Positions 11,271 through 23,924 of a stretch of 64,000 nt of DNA are shown here, piece by piece (the first letter of the stretch is position 1; the number at the start of each line of letters is the position of its first letter). The notes under the pieces were generated by a model. That model ran no database searches. It was not told the origin of the DNA and was given only the letters and a program-made list of their open reading frames with translations. The stretch spans positions 147,615,701 to 147,679,700 of the forward strand of contig NC_084827.1 of assembly GCF_033115175.1 (NCBI RefSeq), read 5' to 3'. Origin of the DNA: Lepus europaeus (Eukaryota; Chordata; Mammalia; Lagomorpha; Leporidae). Position numbers and translations under genes: made by a program.

Positions 11271-14200
11271 CTAGCTAGGGGGATTCTAAAGGTGATTGAG
11301 TAAAGACATCAGGCAAGAGAAAAAGATGTTGAAGGGTGTTCTTTGCATTTGGAGTTAAGAACTAGGGAGCAAGTGTCAAACAGCCAAGAACTGTGTGACT
11401 GTGTGGACATTCAGCAACAGGAAATATTTCAGAGACAGAACAACAGAACAACTTATTTTCAAGTGATTTAACCAAGTTTGAAGAAGGGTGTCTGGTCTGG
11501 GTTGACTAAGAGCATTTCTATAATTTCCCTATATTGTACCTTCATGTTTCTAACTTGTTAGAAACTTGTGGGTACCTGACTTCCTTTTTCTAATTGTCTT
11601 TGAGAAGTAGAGATGTGAGGTTCTTGTTAGTCATTGAGTATCTGCAGACTCTTTGCAATTGTACTAGGAGAGGACAGAAAAAATTCATCTCATGCCTTTT
11701 TCCTTGTTGCTTGGTGTTTAATGTAGACAGTAACCAGCAAAATCATCCACCCCATGAGCTAAATATAGCTGGGATTCAAAACATCATTAATGAAGGCATT
11801 CCTATCTGGTATGAAGGCTGATATTAGAATAAGCTTCAGGTAACAACTCTGCCATTTGTGATTGAGTATCGAAATTGCATCTCTTCCTTGTAGTTCTTGC
11901 TTTATATCCTAACTTTCAAGTCCTATTTAAAAATATTTGAAGAGAAAGAAAGTGACAAAACAGGATAGGTGGGCGGGTAATGAGTTAGTAATTTTAAGCA
12001 GTGACTACTAATGATTCTAAACTGTGAAACTATGTCACTTTCAGACAAGAAGAGATCTAGAAGCTGCTGTTTGAAGTGCGTCTTAGCAGAGGGAGAAAGA
12101 TCATGGCTGTGACAGACACAGTCCAATATGGCTGCCGCCCAGAGGGAATCTGCTTCCTTCTCTATGGTGTGCCCTGAACTCTGTGAGGAAGGTGGTGATT
12201 ATTTGGCTGCTTCTCAGTATAATACCTCCCCTCCCAAATTATCAAAAGGGAGAGGCTTAGGACTATTTTTAGCAACATGAACTATAATGCAAAAATTAAT
12301 GAGGACCCAGGCTGTTGAAAGGCTGTTTTCAATTTCAGTTAACACCTGGGCATGCTTGGTTATAGCACAGCTGCCAAAGGCAAACTTCTCACTTGGAACC
12401 CCAGCATTCCAGATTTCACAGTTGGTCTTAGGGCTTCAAAACTGTTAACGCCTCTACAGTCCTTGTAAAACCACAGATAGCAGCTGTCTGCCTGCCAGCG
12501 TTGGTTCTCTGGTAAAAAGAGTTGAATTCTTTCATGCTAGATCTTTGATGGAGTAATTTGAGAAAATGGATCTAGAAGAAAAACTATTAGGAAGGATTCA
12601 CTCTTCACTCACATTTTACTGAGTCAAAAAGTTTTCTTTCTGTATTCAAACTTGGACTATGAAATATAGGAAGGGAGCTGTCTCAGTGCTTTATTGAATA
12701 CGCTGGCTCTTCAGACTAGCAGGGAACCAGACAGCTGACGTTCAAAGAGGCTACTGTGTGCCATGCGTTACTTCACGGACTCTTTAACTTGCAAGGAGCA
12801 CATTCAATGGACAATCATTGAGTTCCCCCTGTTTTGGAGTAGATTCCAACTAGAATTGCTCATGCAGGGTAAGGGAGGAATCATGTGTTTAACAATTTTC
12901 TTCATTTTAGTAACTCAACTACAGATTTTAATTTCTGGCTGTGAGCTTCATTCTGCTAGGCTAGTGGAAAGAAATCTTAACCTCAGTCCTGACTGGGGTT
13001 TTCCCACATCTCCCCAGGATTGTGTCACACTTCTGGATCTTGTGCAATGTTAAGACCCTGGGGGTAGGGTTCTGTCAGGTGCCCCTACACCTCTCTACTG
13101 CTATCTTTCCATATTTTTGGCCTTTCAGGAATGCTGATTCTCAGTCACTTCCCCAGCTTGGGGAAGATGAATTTGGAGTGAGGCATCTCTGGCCCCACAG
13201 GTCTTTGTGTGCCCTAAAGCCAATTTCCTTTCTCCTCTGAGGGCTTGCTGCCTTTCAGATGGTGGTACTAGGACTGAGGCACGGGTCTTCTCTGTCTCTT
13301 GTCCTAGCTCTCTTCTCCCTGGCACCTGGGACAGTCTTTAGGGGCTATTTGGGTTCTTTGAAACTTTCCTTATCCTAAGGACTTTTGTTAAGTAAAGGTA
13401 AAAAAGACTCTTGGGGGATAGTTTTGCCTTTTTCTCAAACATGTTCTTCCTTCAAGACAATGAAGACAGAGGCAAATTATGGGAACATGGGATTGGGACT
13501 GTCTGAGAGAAGGGAAACAGAGTAACCCTAGGAGGGAAAAACTGATTATTTCAAACTAGTATTCTTCAACATCCCCATGGATGTGGATTTACATATTCAT
13601 CAAAATGCCAGCAATATGAGGGAGCAAAGATAATCAGGAAGAAAGAAGACTCTAACTGATACTCAGGAATTGAGATGGACTCTGGAATTTCAAGACATAA
13701 CTGCATTCTCAATGATGCCTGTTCCAATTTGGATGCCATACAAGTGAGAAGTTCTTAAACATGACTGGTTAAGACTGGATGGCTCTGTAGTACAATGGGT
13801 AATGTTCAAATGACTTGTAGAACAATTGGGCAGGAGGAAACACTTAAGTAGTAGGAAGTAAGTAAGTAGTAGGAAGAAAGAAAATTTTTCTCTAAAAGAA
13901 TTTCTTCTTTCACTTTGTAAAGATAGAGCCACTGTCAAGGACATTAGTACCAGGAAAAGACGGCTGGAGAGCAGTGCAGGCTTCCATCCTCTAAATTTTT
14001 AAAGGATGAGAAAGCTAAAAGTTTTGTCCCAAATTGTCTACTCCATAGCAAGAATGGAAACGAATCCATCGTTGGGGTCTCTGTCCATGGTACTCTCCAG
14101 GATGTTGTATATACTACACATATAATTAGCAATTTGGTTATTTTAAGAATAAGGGGAAATGGAAAAAGAACATCTCCATTAGTGTCAGTAAAACACTATT

Positions 14201-14845
14201 TTAATGGGTTTCAAAGACAAAACTCTTTGTCAGTGTAACTGGGCCTTGGCAGTTTATTTCCAGGAACTGAAGATGTCCTCTAAGGATTTGGATTGCACAG
14301 AGTGAATCACAATAATGTTCTCAGAATCAGAAGCCCAGGCCAGCTGCATGGCCAGATGGCCCAGTGGCCCTCATGGGTCTTATCTGGCTGGCCTGAGAGA
14401 ATCAGAAGCAAAGCAGGGAGGGAGGGAGGAATAGAGAGAGAGAAATTACAGCCAGTGGCTGCTGCAACTCCAGCTGTTGGTCCAGTTCCAGATATGAGTA
14501 TAATGATAGTCTGGCTGCAGGAAGAGTAATACATATCCCAGCAGGGGGACATGCCAAGGATCTGATGGTTTACTGCAGGACATGTGTGTTATATCAGGGG
14601 CTTCCAGAAGACAAGTGATGCTCAGTGGTATTTGAAAGGACATATATTGTGATTTTTTTAATGACTTGGTATCATTTGCAGGAGGATAGAAATTAAAGTT
14701 AAAATTAAAAACCTAATCACTTAGATTTTGTATTTTAACAAGACTCCTGCATGTATTTTAAGATAAAAAGCATGACAGAAAACAGTATCAGATTGCAGTA
14801 CTGGTTTGACAGGATTGCAAAGAAACCCTGACAGTAGCCTAGGGT
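11271..14845. other. Long repeat-poor intergenic block
   Basis: About 3.6 kb without a recognisable repeat or exon. The frame 12763-13053 (96 codons) shows no known domain. A small tandem duplication of a TAAGTAGTAGGAAG-type unit lies around 13843-13877. An A/G-rich patch is at 14415-14445. Confidence 0.5.
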
Positions 14846-15005
14846 AGGAAGAATAGAGACAAGACCTGGGTTCTACCAGTTCTGCCACTTCCCCCTGTTT
14901 GACCCTGGGGAAAATCACTCCATCTCTTACGGTGTTGATTTTCTCATCTTTAAAATGGGAAAAATAACATCTGATGTACATCAGGAGGGCACTTTTCAAC
15001 TGTAA
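14846..15005 (+). repeat. MIR SINE
   Basis: Plus-oriented MIR with the ctgccacttcccc block, tttgaccctggggaaaatca and the core ttttctcatctttaaaatgg. Confidence 0.75.
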
Positions 15006-15195
15006 CAGGATGAAAAGGACTGTAGTTATTCAGATCTACCTAAAATGGAATTTGGACTTTTTCTGAGTTTTGAAATAAGTCATTGAACCATTCTAAGTCA
15101 AATATAAAGAAGATGTATGTAAGAGGCAAGAGCAGGAAACATCACTAAGCCACTTCCCTCAGACACGGCCACAGAATTCTGACTATAAAAATGGA

Positions 15196-15461
15196 TTTCA
15201 GGGGCCGGGCACTGTGGCATAGGTGGTAAAGCCACCGCCTGCAGTGTCAGCATCCCATGTGGGTGCTGGTTTGAGTCCTGGCTGCTCCACTTCTGATCCA
15301 ACTCTCTGCTATGGCGTGGGAAAGCAGTGGAGGATGGCCCAAGTGCTTGGGCCCCTGTACTCACATGGGAGACCCAGAAGAAGCTCCTGGCTCCTGGCTT
15401 CAGTTCTTCCCAGCTCTGGCCACTGTGGCCATTTGGGGGAGTGAATCAGGGATGGAAGACA

Positions 15462-15495
<34 letters not shown>

Positions 15496-15614
15496 CCTCT
15501 CTCTCTGTGCCTCTGCCTCTCCCTCTCTTTTAAGAGATTTTATTCATTTGAAAGGCAGAATTACAGAGAGGCAGAGGCACTCTGCCTTTCAAATAAATAA
15601 ATAAAATCCTTCAA
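15196..15614 (+). mobile_element. CSINE with a fold-back 3' end
   Basis: Plus-oriented CSINE starting at the ggggccgggc head (15201), running to the TC-rich region at about 15465-15500. A minus-oriented fragment of a CSINE 3' end (about 15531-15578) is embedded just before the terminal ctttcaaataaataaataaa tail. A possible short target duplication AAAAATGGA is at 15187-15195 and 15615-15623, which would include five bases before the usual head. Confidence 0.85.
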
Positions 15615-15644
15615 AAAAATGGAGAATGTACTACTTTGGGGATT

Positions 15645-15770
15645 TGCAGTTCTCCACCTGAACTGTTCACTACAACCAGACTATTGAATCAGAACCACCA
15701 GGGCTGGGACACCAACATTATTTTTGGAAAATATTCCCCAGGGGATTCTAACAAGTCAGAGTTGAGAAAC
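15645..15770. mobile_element. hAT-type non-autonomous DNA element (tentative)
   Basis: The region starts with a cagttctccac-like terminus and ends with the inverted gagttgagaaacac-like terminus. In between it has ttgaatcagaa and ccccaggggattctaac blocks typical of short Charlie-group hAT elements. Subfamily not assigned. Confidence 0.45.
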
Positions 15771-17340
15771 ACAGATAATGCATGAGATCAGAACAAACAT
15801 GCACTGAAGAACTGGACATCTCTTGTCATTGCCCACTGTGTGATAAAATCAGGGCAGGGAAATAGTTCTGCTTGCTGCCCCACCTCAAGTTTCAGGGACT
15901 CTTAAAGTAATTCATTGTAGAATTTGAGCTGGGTGAATCTGAAAGAAGCCTAATGTATTTCATTTTACAGCATCAGAGTCTGAATAACGCTGTCTGCTAT
16001 GGTGCAATGTGGTGGAGGGTGGATGGCCTTTGATCGAGTTTCTTTGGCCTCATACATGGGACCTATCAAAAGAAGGAGGCAGAACACTAAGGAATGGGCA
16101 CTTGTACTCATGGAAATCTGAGGAAAAATAAAAAATTATTGATCAGGAAACAACTATGATGAGTCAGAATGCGGGCTCAGCTCTTGGAGATTCCTTACCA
16201 ACAGTTTGGGTGGACACAGTCAGTTTCTGTGGGGCCAGGCAAGAATGCTGAGGGCTTTTTAAGCCTTTGGTCTGGGTCACTGAAGACAAAGATTGGTCCA
16301 TGTCTTTCCACTCCAGTGTCCCACTCTTTTCTGACCAGGGCTTACCTGAGGAGGTAACTGTCCCCTCTCATACCACTGCTGAGGAACGCGGTCAGGCAGT
16401 CTCCATCTTCCTAGTATGAGCATACTCCTTAAGATGAGGGTGGCATGCTGGAAGAGGAAACCAGGGTGCAATGGTTACACTCTCTAGCCCATCTACAATA
16501 CTTCATGATTGGAAGCCTAAGACACGGGGGTGTTGACTGTGCCATTGCCCATCTCACCAGTACGCAAGCAGAGTTTGAACTCATCCAGACTCTCCTTCCT
16601 CAGCAGACTTTGCCTATACCTCCCTGAGGAGCTATATTACTACCTTTTGTCCACTGGCATTTAACTTGTCTGCTGAAAAAGGACATCAAATCTCCACCCA
16701 CCAAGTGAACCTCTCTGGTCAAGCCTCAGATACTTCTTGCCCTTTTCAGAACTGGCACTGGCTCAAAGCACAGAACACACTGGACTTAGCAAGTGCACAG
16801 CAGAAGCAGCACACAACCCCTTTCCCGCTGAGGGTTATTAACTCGGTCTCTCCCACATGACTTTTTTTTCCTACTGGCTATCATGAAAACCCATGGGATC
16901 CAGGCAAGAAGTGTCTTTTAAACTCATCTTCAGTGGAACACATTTGTAAGCAAAGCAAAAAAGAACAATAGCTTTATTTTCCCATGATTTTTCTCTGTCA
17001 ATTTCACCCTGAAAAGAGAAAACTTGACAAATAAGCATCTATTTTAGGGTTTGCTTAAGAATGTGATATCTCCTTAGCACTAGATTGCTAATGCACATAT
17101 TAGCTATTGGTATTTACAACATGTCACACTTTCCAAGGGTCCAGGAGACTTAAAGTTTGTATGAAACAACGAAGTTAAAAAGAAATGAATCTCTTTCAAA
17201 GTTTTTATATTTTTTCTCCCTCTACTAAAAAAAAATGACCTCTCTTGGACCCAGGACAGACTTGCCTCCCAGCCAGAGCTCTAAATCACCATTGTGCAGG
17301 GGCAGCTGACTTGTCTCTATGAGTCTTACTTACTGGGTTT
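15771..17340. other. Unresolved intergenic sequence
   Basis: No gene recognised. The part 16230-16860 is richer in GC than its surroundings and has several open frames (16169-16357, 16445-16627, 16666-16860). None has a known domain. An old repeat or decayed gene fragment cannot be excluded. Confidence 0.4.
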
Positions 17341-17345
17341 TTGTT

Positions 17346-17356
17346 TTATATATATG

Positions 17357-17388
<32 letters not shown>

Positions 17389-17421
17389 CATACATATATA
17401 CATATACACACACATATATAA
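17346..17421. repeat. Compound (TA)n(CA)n(TA)n microsatellite
   Basis: Alternating purine-pyrimidine tract with about nine uninterrupted CA units flanked by TA and TACA units. The His-Thr / Tyr-Ile repeat frames on both strands come from this tract. Confidence 0.95.
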
Positions 17422-17596
17422 AGGATAGACAGAAGATCATTGTACCTCTCAATGTAGCTGTGAGTTTTAAATGTGATCCTGTTTTTGTCCTTACCAATAG
17501 TTTCATTTTAAGAAGCCAGAGCACAAAGATATTTTTCTCATATACTAATTATAGAATAAGTCTCTAAATCCCACAAGATTTCATTCTTGTTGGAAA

Positions 17597-17655
17597 AACA
17601 AAACACAAAAACAAAAACAAAAAAACAACAAAAACCAAAAACACAACCACCAATG
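17597..17655. repeat. A-rich (CAAAA)n-like low-complexity tract
   Basis: About 60 bp made only of A with interspersed C on this strand. No SINE body is attached that would explain it as a tail. Confidence 0.85.
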
Positions 17656-19074
17656 AAAAACAGCCAAAACTTATATCTGACATTAAAATATACAGTCTAT
17701 CTATTTTAATGTGATGAATCTGGCTTGGCAAACTGTTAGCTAAGCTTTCTGATCCTTCTGACCACTCTCCCATTGGCTTGCTCATGGAGGTCTCTAGAGG
17801 GGACCCCGTTGGGGTGCTGAGAAGGCGTTCAAACAGGGAGAATATTGACAGCCTGCCCCTGGTAAGCAGATAATGGTCCAGTTCCTTGACTATGGCCTAG
17901 GTAGTGAGCAGATACTGAGCATTTTTATTCTCTTTTATTTAACACCAAAATTTTAAAAAAAATTGTCCAATTCCAAATATTTTGCTTCCCATGTTCCTAC
18001 CCCTTGCCATAGTTCTGAAGATCAGTGAACCTTTGTTCACTGTTCACTTGTTCTGTTCACTGGACTATTTCTGTGGGCCTTGAAAGAATCAGAAACTGGT
18101 TGTTACTTCTTTTGACTTGGCAGGAGGTGAAGAAATGAATTCTTAGGTAGGATGGGGTTTACACACACCATTTTAGAAGGTTTCTAGATGCATTATTTGG
18201 TAGGAAGAAAGTTTTCCGTCTAGAAGGGTGTAACTAGATTTGATCTGCAGAGTGGCAATTAACTGTCTTCTCTTAAATTTTTTAAAAACAGGATATTGTT
18301 ACTTAGGTGTGTTACTCTTGTGGTATTATTGGTGCTGACACCGTGCTGGTGGGATCTATATAATCACATTCTTGTGTAATGGCTAAGGTTCTTTCCTGCC
18401 TCTCGGGCTTTCTAGGCTATGTAATCTGCTTGATGGCCTGAAAATTCACTAAGTATGCAGCCTGAGCAATGAAATAGCAAAATGCACTTGTCTAAAAATA
18501 ATTCCTGTTCACAACCCAAAAGCCCCAGAAAAAAAATATTTAAGTTCATGAACAGTACCCTCATTTTCACAGAGCTTTGCTTGATTTCTTGAAATAGAGT
18601 TCCTCATGTGTCTTTCACTTCCCATTAGAAAGTGCTGACATTACTTCTAATGTTTTTTGTGCTCTTATTACGCTGTGTGACTTCTATAGAGCTCTTTATT
18701 TTTTCTTCTTGTTATTTTTACTTTTGAATATTTACAGGGTGTCAGGTGTCCAAACCAATGAGTCCAACAGTGGCTCTTTAATCATCCCCTGTTGGGGTGC
18801 CAAGATCTTTATAACTTCCAGCACAGAGCTCTGTGGTTTTCCAAAATTCCATTTAGTAGAGAAGGGTCCTATCTTTTGCACTGTTTTAACTGTGGCTTTC
18901 CCTGCTCCATGCTCCCCTATACTCCTGAGCAGAAGGCTTTGGGAGAATGAAAAATGCCTCCTTGTTACCAACATTTGAAGACCCTTTCTAGAAAAACCAC
19001 AGACACAATGCTATCCTCATAAACCTTCCTGTCTTTCAAAATCTTCCTATGATTTAAAAGTCTATCTTTTCTAA
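17656..19074. other. Unique AT-rich intergenic sequence
   Basis: No recognised repeat or exon. Overlapping frames occur on both strands at about 18709-18978 without a recognisable domain. A cluster of GTTCACTG-type direct repeats lies at about 18033-18062. Confidence 0.45.
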
Positions 19075-19300
19075 TTTTTGAGATAACATATTTTTAATTT
19101 ACATTATAGTCAAAGGCTCAATGTTCCACTAAAGGAAGAGTTCAACAAGGGAAAAGTAAAGAGACCATAGTTCAGCAGGAATATAGGCAGGGGCTATACG
19201 ATAATCAAATGAAAAGATGTCCATTTCATTTCACTCAGATACATGCTCCACCTTTTATAAAGGTAGCTCATACTCTTTTATGAAAATAATTTAAACTCTC
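19075..19300 (-). mobile_element. Possible old L1 3' UTR fragment
   Basis: The segment with gagttcaacaagggaaaagt and gatgtccatttcatttcact resembles the L1 3' untranslated region in reverse orientation. It is strongly diverged. Confidence 0.35.
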
Positions 19301-19868
19301 AGATCCCTATAAACACGGCTCCTATCACACAAAAATGAGAAGTAGAAGAAATTCATATATATTTAAAATTACACAGCCACATGTAAATTTTCAGACACAA
19401 ATGCTTTACTCCCAAATCATGCCACTCTTGAAAATTCTAGTTTAATGTGGAATTGTACATTTAAGTCTCATTTTTCTTTACCTGGCTCATCTGGTGACAT
19501 AAAGATCAAGCATAAGGGCCTAAAAGGCTGTTTACTCTGTAGCATTTAATAAACTAATAAAACTGAAGAGTAAAAGTTTATAAGTCATAGTCTTTTTGTT
19601 ATTTTAAAGTTTTACTCTTAAATGTTAGGATTTAAATTTCTAATCCTACTGTAAACAGGAATATCATCTTTAACTCTAATTTTTCCATGCTCTCCCCAGT
19701 GCTAAAAGAACAGGCTCAGAAAGGAGGCCATGACCTCTGCTTCCCCTAACATTCCAATATTCCCTAGTTTCTGGGCCAGAAGCAAAGATCAAAGATAAGT
19801 TTGGAGGCTATACATGCAACTCTGCTTGCTTTGCATATGCAGACCCAGGAATTCAAGGATGACAGCTT
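19301..19868. other. AT-rich intergenic sequence
   Basis: Nothing recognised. Confidence 0.5.
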
Positions 19869-20290
19869 GTGATGGTTAATTTTGTTAACTTGATTTGCCA
19901 TGAAGTATCCAGATGTTTGGTTAAATGTTATTCTGGATAAAGCATTAGACTGAGTAAAGCAGATGTCCTTCCCTAGCTTGGGTGGGCCTCACCCAATCAA
20001 TTGAAGGGCTGCCTAGCACAGTAAGACAGACCCTGTCCCACGTAAGAGAGGACTCTTACTGCCTGGTTGACTTGGAATTGAGGCACTGATTTTTTTTCCC
20101 TCCCTTTGCATTTGAACTAAAACGTCAGCTCTTTCTGAGTTTTGAGATTACTGGTCTTCAAACTGCAACGACACTATTGGCTCTCCTGAGTCCCAGGCCC
20201 GTCTGCTCAGGTTGGAGCTTCACCATTGGTTCTCCTGGACCTCCAGTTAGCTGTCTGCTGCAGCTATCTGCCAGTTAGCTAACATGACGA
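19869..20290 (+). mobile_element. MLT2-type (ERVL) LTR, 3'-truncated
   Basis: Starts with the diagnostic tgtgatggttaattttgtta and follows the family through the pairs of blocks gactgagtaaagcagat, gggtgggcctcacccaatca and tggttctcctggacctcc. The usual 3' terminal block is missing, so the right end is degraded or truncated at about 20290. Confidence 0.8.
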
Positions 20291-20659
20291 GGAAGCAGGA
20301 CAAGGAGGCTCACAGGAAGTGAAAGCAGAGCAGTACCTGTCCCATGCCGGGAGCCCATCCTGCGGCTGAACCTACAGCTACAGTTGTGAGATAGTAACTT
20401 TTATCACTATTCAGGCCAATCTGAATCGATATTTTCAGTTACTTGCATCCCAGAGCTTTGTAACTGATTCAGAAAGTAAGGAGGATAGGACTGAAAAGAG
20501 GAGGGGAAAAGAGAATACTTAAATGATAAAGTGGCAACACGCAGTTCCTCAGAGCCTTGTGTACCCTGGCCCTCCCCTTAACCCCTTCATCCCCCTCTCA
20601 GATTGCTATTTAGAAAGATTACCTGAACTAATATTATTTTAGTTCCAAAAGCCCTCAAG

Positions 20660-20950
20660 TACGATGCTGCAGGTATTTTGGATGAGTAAATGTAAAGAGG
20701 AAATGTACAATGTTAGGACTATAGTTACAATGTTGTATTGTAAATTGAAAATTTGCTAAGAGAATGCATTTAAGGTATTCTTACCATGTATACCCACACC
20801 CATCTACCCATCACACACACACACACACACACAGGTACCTATGTGAGATGATGGATATATTAATTTACTTGACTACAGTAACCATTTCTATGTATAAATC
20901 TTTCAAAGCATTATGTTGTACACATTAAATATACATAAATAAAAATTTTC
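20660..20950 (+). mobile_element. L1M 3' end with internal (CA)n
   Basis: Shows the L1 3' terminal blocks tatagttacaatgttgtatt, aaaatttgctaagagaatgc, tgtgagatgatggatatatt and cattatgttgtacacattaa, then an A-rich tail. A (CA)n run at about 20814-20834 interrupts it. Confidence 0.8.
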
Positions 20951-21070
20951 CCTAGAGTCATCAAGCAGGTTTTTTTTCCATCCCATCTCATTAGCTGGAA
21001 TTGGATCAGCTGTTCTGTTCTAAAGTATCTACTCAGAAGGGGAATGGAGCTAGCACAAGGAAATAGACAT

Positions 21071-21283
21071 GACTGGCAAACTATAGTCTGTGGCTCAAAT
21101 CCAGTTGCCCATGCCCTATCTTTGTCTGACTCATGAGATAAAAAAAAGTTTTTACACTTTAAAAGGGTTATTAAAAACAAAGCCAAACAATTTTTTTTTA
21201 AAAAAAATCAAAGAATATGTGACAGGAACCTAGGTAGCTATAAGCCCTAAAATATTTACTATCTGGTTCTTTGAAGGAAAAGT
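21071..21283. mobile_element. hAT-Charlie non-autonomous element
   Basis: Left terminus tggcaaactatagtctgtgg and right part ccctaaaatatttactatct belong to the mammal-wide hAT-Charlie element whose ends carry GGCAAACT. The centre is A-rich and reduced. Subfamily not assigned. Confidence 0.65.
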
Positions 21284-22139
21284 GTGTGGTATTTGGCTAA
21301 GTAGAATGTGAGCTGTATGTAGGGTTGATTTGGAAATATGCACAGAAACTGAGATCTGTTGGAAGTAGGAAACGTGTTTTTTGGGTAGACAACCAATAGG
21401 GTCCCCAAAACTATCTCTTCTCATCCCCTCCATTTCTCTCCGACGTGAGTGGGAGCTCTCTACTGCCAACTTGCAGCACTGGCAATGAGATATGAAGTCC
21501 AAGCCCTGAAGATACCGTTTCTGAGAATTTAGGTTCCCAGAAAGGAAGTATTTTCCTTTCTGAATATATTGCTTTTATGCTTACTTATAGATTTTCAGAT
21601 CATAGTCCATCAGCTTTTGCTTTTCCTGGAGATCTGAACAAAGTGTTTTCAGAACATAGACATAGACACACTTTCTCAGGTACACATTTACACACATATG
21701 AGTGCATGAGGACATATACTCGGAGCTGCTCACTCAGACAACAACCAGGCATTAAACTTGGGTACACTATTAGCTTGGCTCGTACAGGGAAGAGCCAACT
21801 GGTGTCCCTGGCTCCATTGTGGGTAAGCACAGGTTGTTTTAGGACTCACTGAGCCTGCATGTAACTAATTAGACAAGCGTGCTCTTTCCTGAAGGCTCTA
21901 GCATCCTACTGAGTGCAACTGGTTGTTAACTCTACCCAGAAGAAAAGGAGACCCTGTAACCACGCTTTGAAAGTGCCGTCATTAGAGCATTGTTTATGGG
22001 CCTAGGAGTTCATATTGTGGATTAGAATTTGCAGACAAGAAGAGCTGAGTACTAACAAGCATTCATTTTATGTAAAGCCTATTCTTGACTTTGGCAGGCC
22101 ATTCTGTATTCTGCAGTGCCATAAATTCTTAGAACCAAC
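21284..22139. other. Unique intergenic sequence
   Basis: No recognised gene or repeat. The overlapping frames at 21577-21852 and 21600-21830 have no known domain. Confidence 0.5.
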
Positions 22140-22245
22140 TTAGGAAATCATCATCATTACCCCCTCTGTATAGCTGGCAAAAGCAATGCTAATGAAACAG
22201 TCTGGCTGTGCCCCCAGAAACAGAGTTGAAATTTATTCTGCACGT
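22140..22245 (-). repeat. Possible MIR fragment
   Basis: Weak minus-oriented MIR similarity (atcattaccccctctgtatag, then gaaacagtctggctgtgccc). Heavily diverged. Confidence 0.35.
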
Positions 22246-22359
22246 ACTTCACACACTGAGCAAGCATGTGGGTTCTCCTTGACCTTCAGTAGGCCATTCA
22301 AGGAGAAGGTAAATATTACACACTTGAAGGAGATTACTTAGGTGGCAAAGTGGCATCTA

Positions 22360-22870
22360 TTTCTTCATTCATTCAACAAATAATTTATATGCTGCATCAA
22401 AACACACCCGGCTTACTTCTGGGCATGGAGACGTACCACAGAAGAAGGTGATAGAGATCCCTGCCTTCATAACGTTTACATTCTAGCTGGACAGAAATGA
22501 AAATGGATTTGCAGCATCTAACTGACACCAGACTGCATAATACCACCAAGAAAGTGCATGTGGACAGAAAAGAGATTTCCGGGCGGCACCAAGGAGCACT
22601 CTGTGTGGCGGGGGAGATGCGGAAGAAATTGAGACAGAGGTGTCAGTGAGGGTGCAGGAAATCCTGGAGTGAAAGGTGCTCTGGAAACACAGTGAGATGT
22701 TTCAAAGAGGAGAAAACACACAGTTGCATCAGACACTGTCAGGCCATGTACACACAGGGTGGAGAGTAAGCCACCGAATTTTGTTTTCTTGGAGGTCATT
22801 GTTGATTCTGATGAAAGCAGTTTTTGTAGGGGGAGGGAGGGAAAAGGAATTTGATTAAATTATGTTCAAG
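22360..22870 (-). repeat. L2 LINE fragment
   Basis: Opens with the reverse of the L2 3' end (ttcattcattcaacaaataa), continues with atccctgccttcataacgtt and acattctagctggacag, and further right has cttggaggtcattgttgatt and gaaagcagtttttgta, both known L2 blocks. It is internally deleted between the two parts. Confidence 0.75.
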
Positions 22871-23924
22871 AAAGGGCGAGAAGAGAGAAATAAATAGTGG
22901 AAGAAATCCTTGGTAAGGCAGAATTCTGAAAGGATATTATCTTTCTTTTGTTCACTTTTTTATAATATCAAAATCGTGACTAGAATTGAAAGTCTGCTAG
23001 ATTACAATGTTAGTCTTCAACAATAGATCAAAGTTTTCTTGTCTTATCCTGGAATTGTGTTAGAAAGACAAAGATTGTGTTAGCTAGGACACTAATTTGG
23101 CTCCTATCACAAAGGCCAGTTAAACAAGATGGAAATTTGTTTTTCTCTTATTTAATGACCTGAGTAAAATGATTCAAGAAAATTAATGATATTGGGGATC
23201 CAAGATTCTTGCTCTGCCATGCTCCACATATGGCTTCTGTCTTGTGGTCTAAAATTGCTCCTTCACTTTTCACCCTGACTTTCACATTCCTACAAGTAGG
23301 AACAGGAAGAGAGATGATCATATTCTTATCTTTTTAAGGACACAACTTTTAAGTTGTATAGGACTTCCTCTCACTTCCTATTGGCTAGAATCCAGACACA
23401 TACCCTATCTACCTGCAAAGGTGATTGAGAAATGTGTTCTTTGCATAATTATGTGTCCCTCTCCATTTTTCTATTACTGAAAAGCAAAAAAACAGAAAAT
23501 GGATGGACACTTAGAAGTTTCTGCCACACTCATTGAAAACAACTGAACTGTGATTAAGGACTGAACATTTTATACACATTTTACGTAAACTTGAACACAA
23601 TTTTACTCAACAAATTCTAACCTACAGTGGGATTTTAGGAGTAAATTTCAGGCTTTTCCCATTAGGAATTAGTCATTGGTTCATGCAGGTATTTTCTGTG
23701 TGACAATGGTCATTTCCTTGTGTCTAGCTTTACCATGTAGCTACCAGTTGTATAAAATTCTAACTTTCTGAAAATATATTTGTTCACAGGATAGTATACA
23801 AAATGCCTAGTAGCAAATTATTTCTTTAATAAAGAATAGCTTCTCTTGATTTTTGTGTCTCATTTTGAGAGTTTTCTGTTGATTCTCTCCATTGTTTCTT
23901 GATTAAGTATCTCCCCAAAGAATA
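22871..23924. other. AT-rich intergenic sequence
   Basis: No recognised gene or repeat. Confidence 0.5.

Noticed and set aside
17319..17567. His-Thr and Tyr-Ile repeat proteins
   Set aside because: They come from translation of a CA/TA microsatellite.
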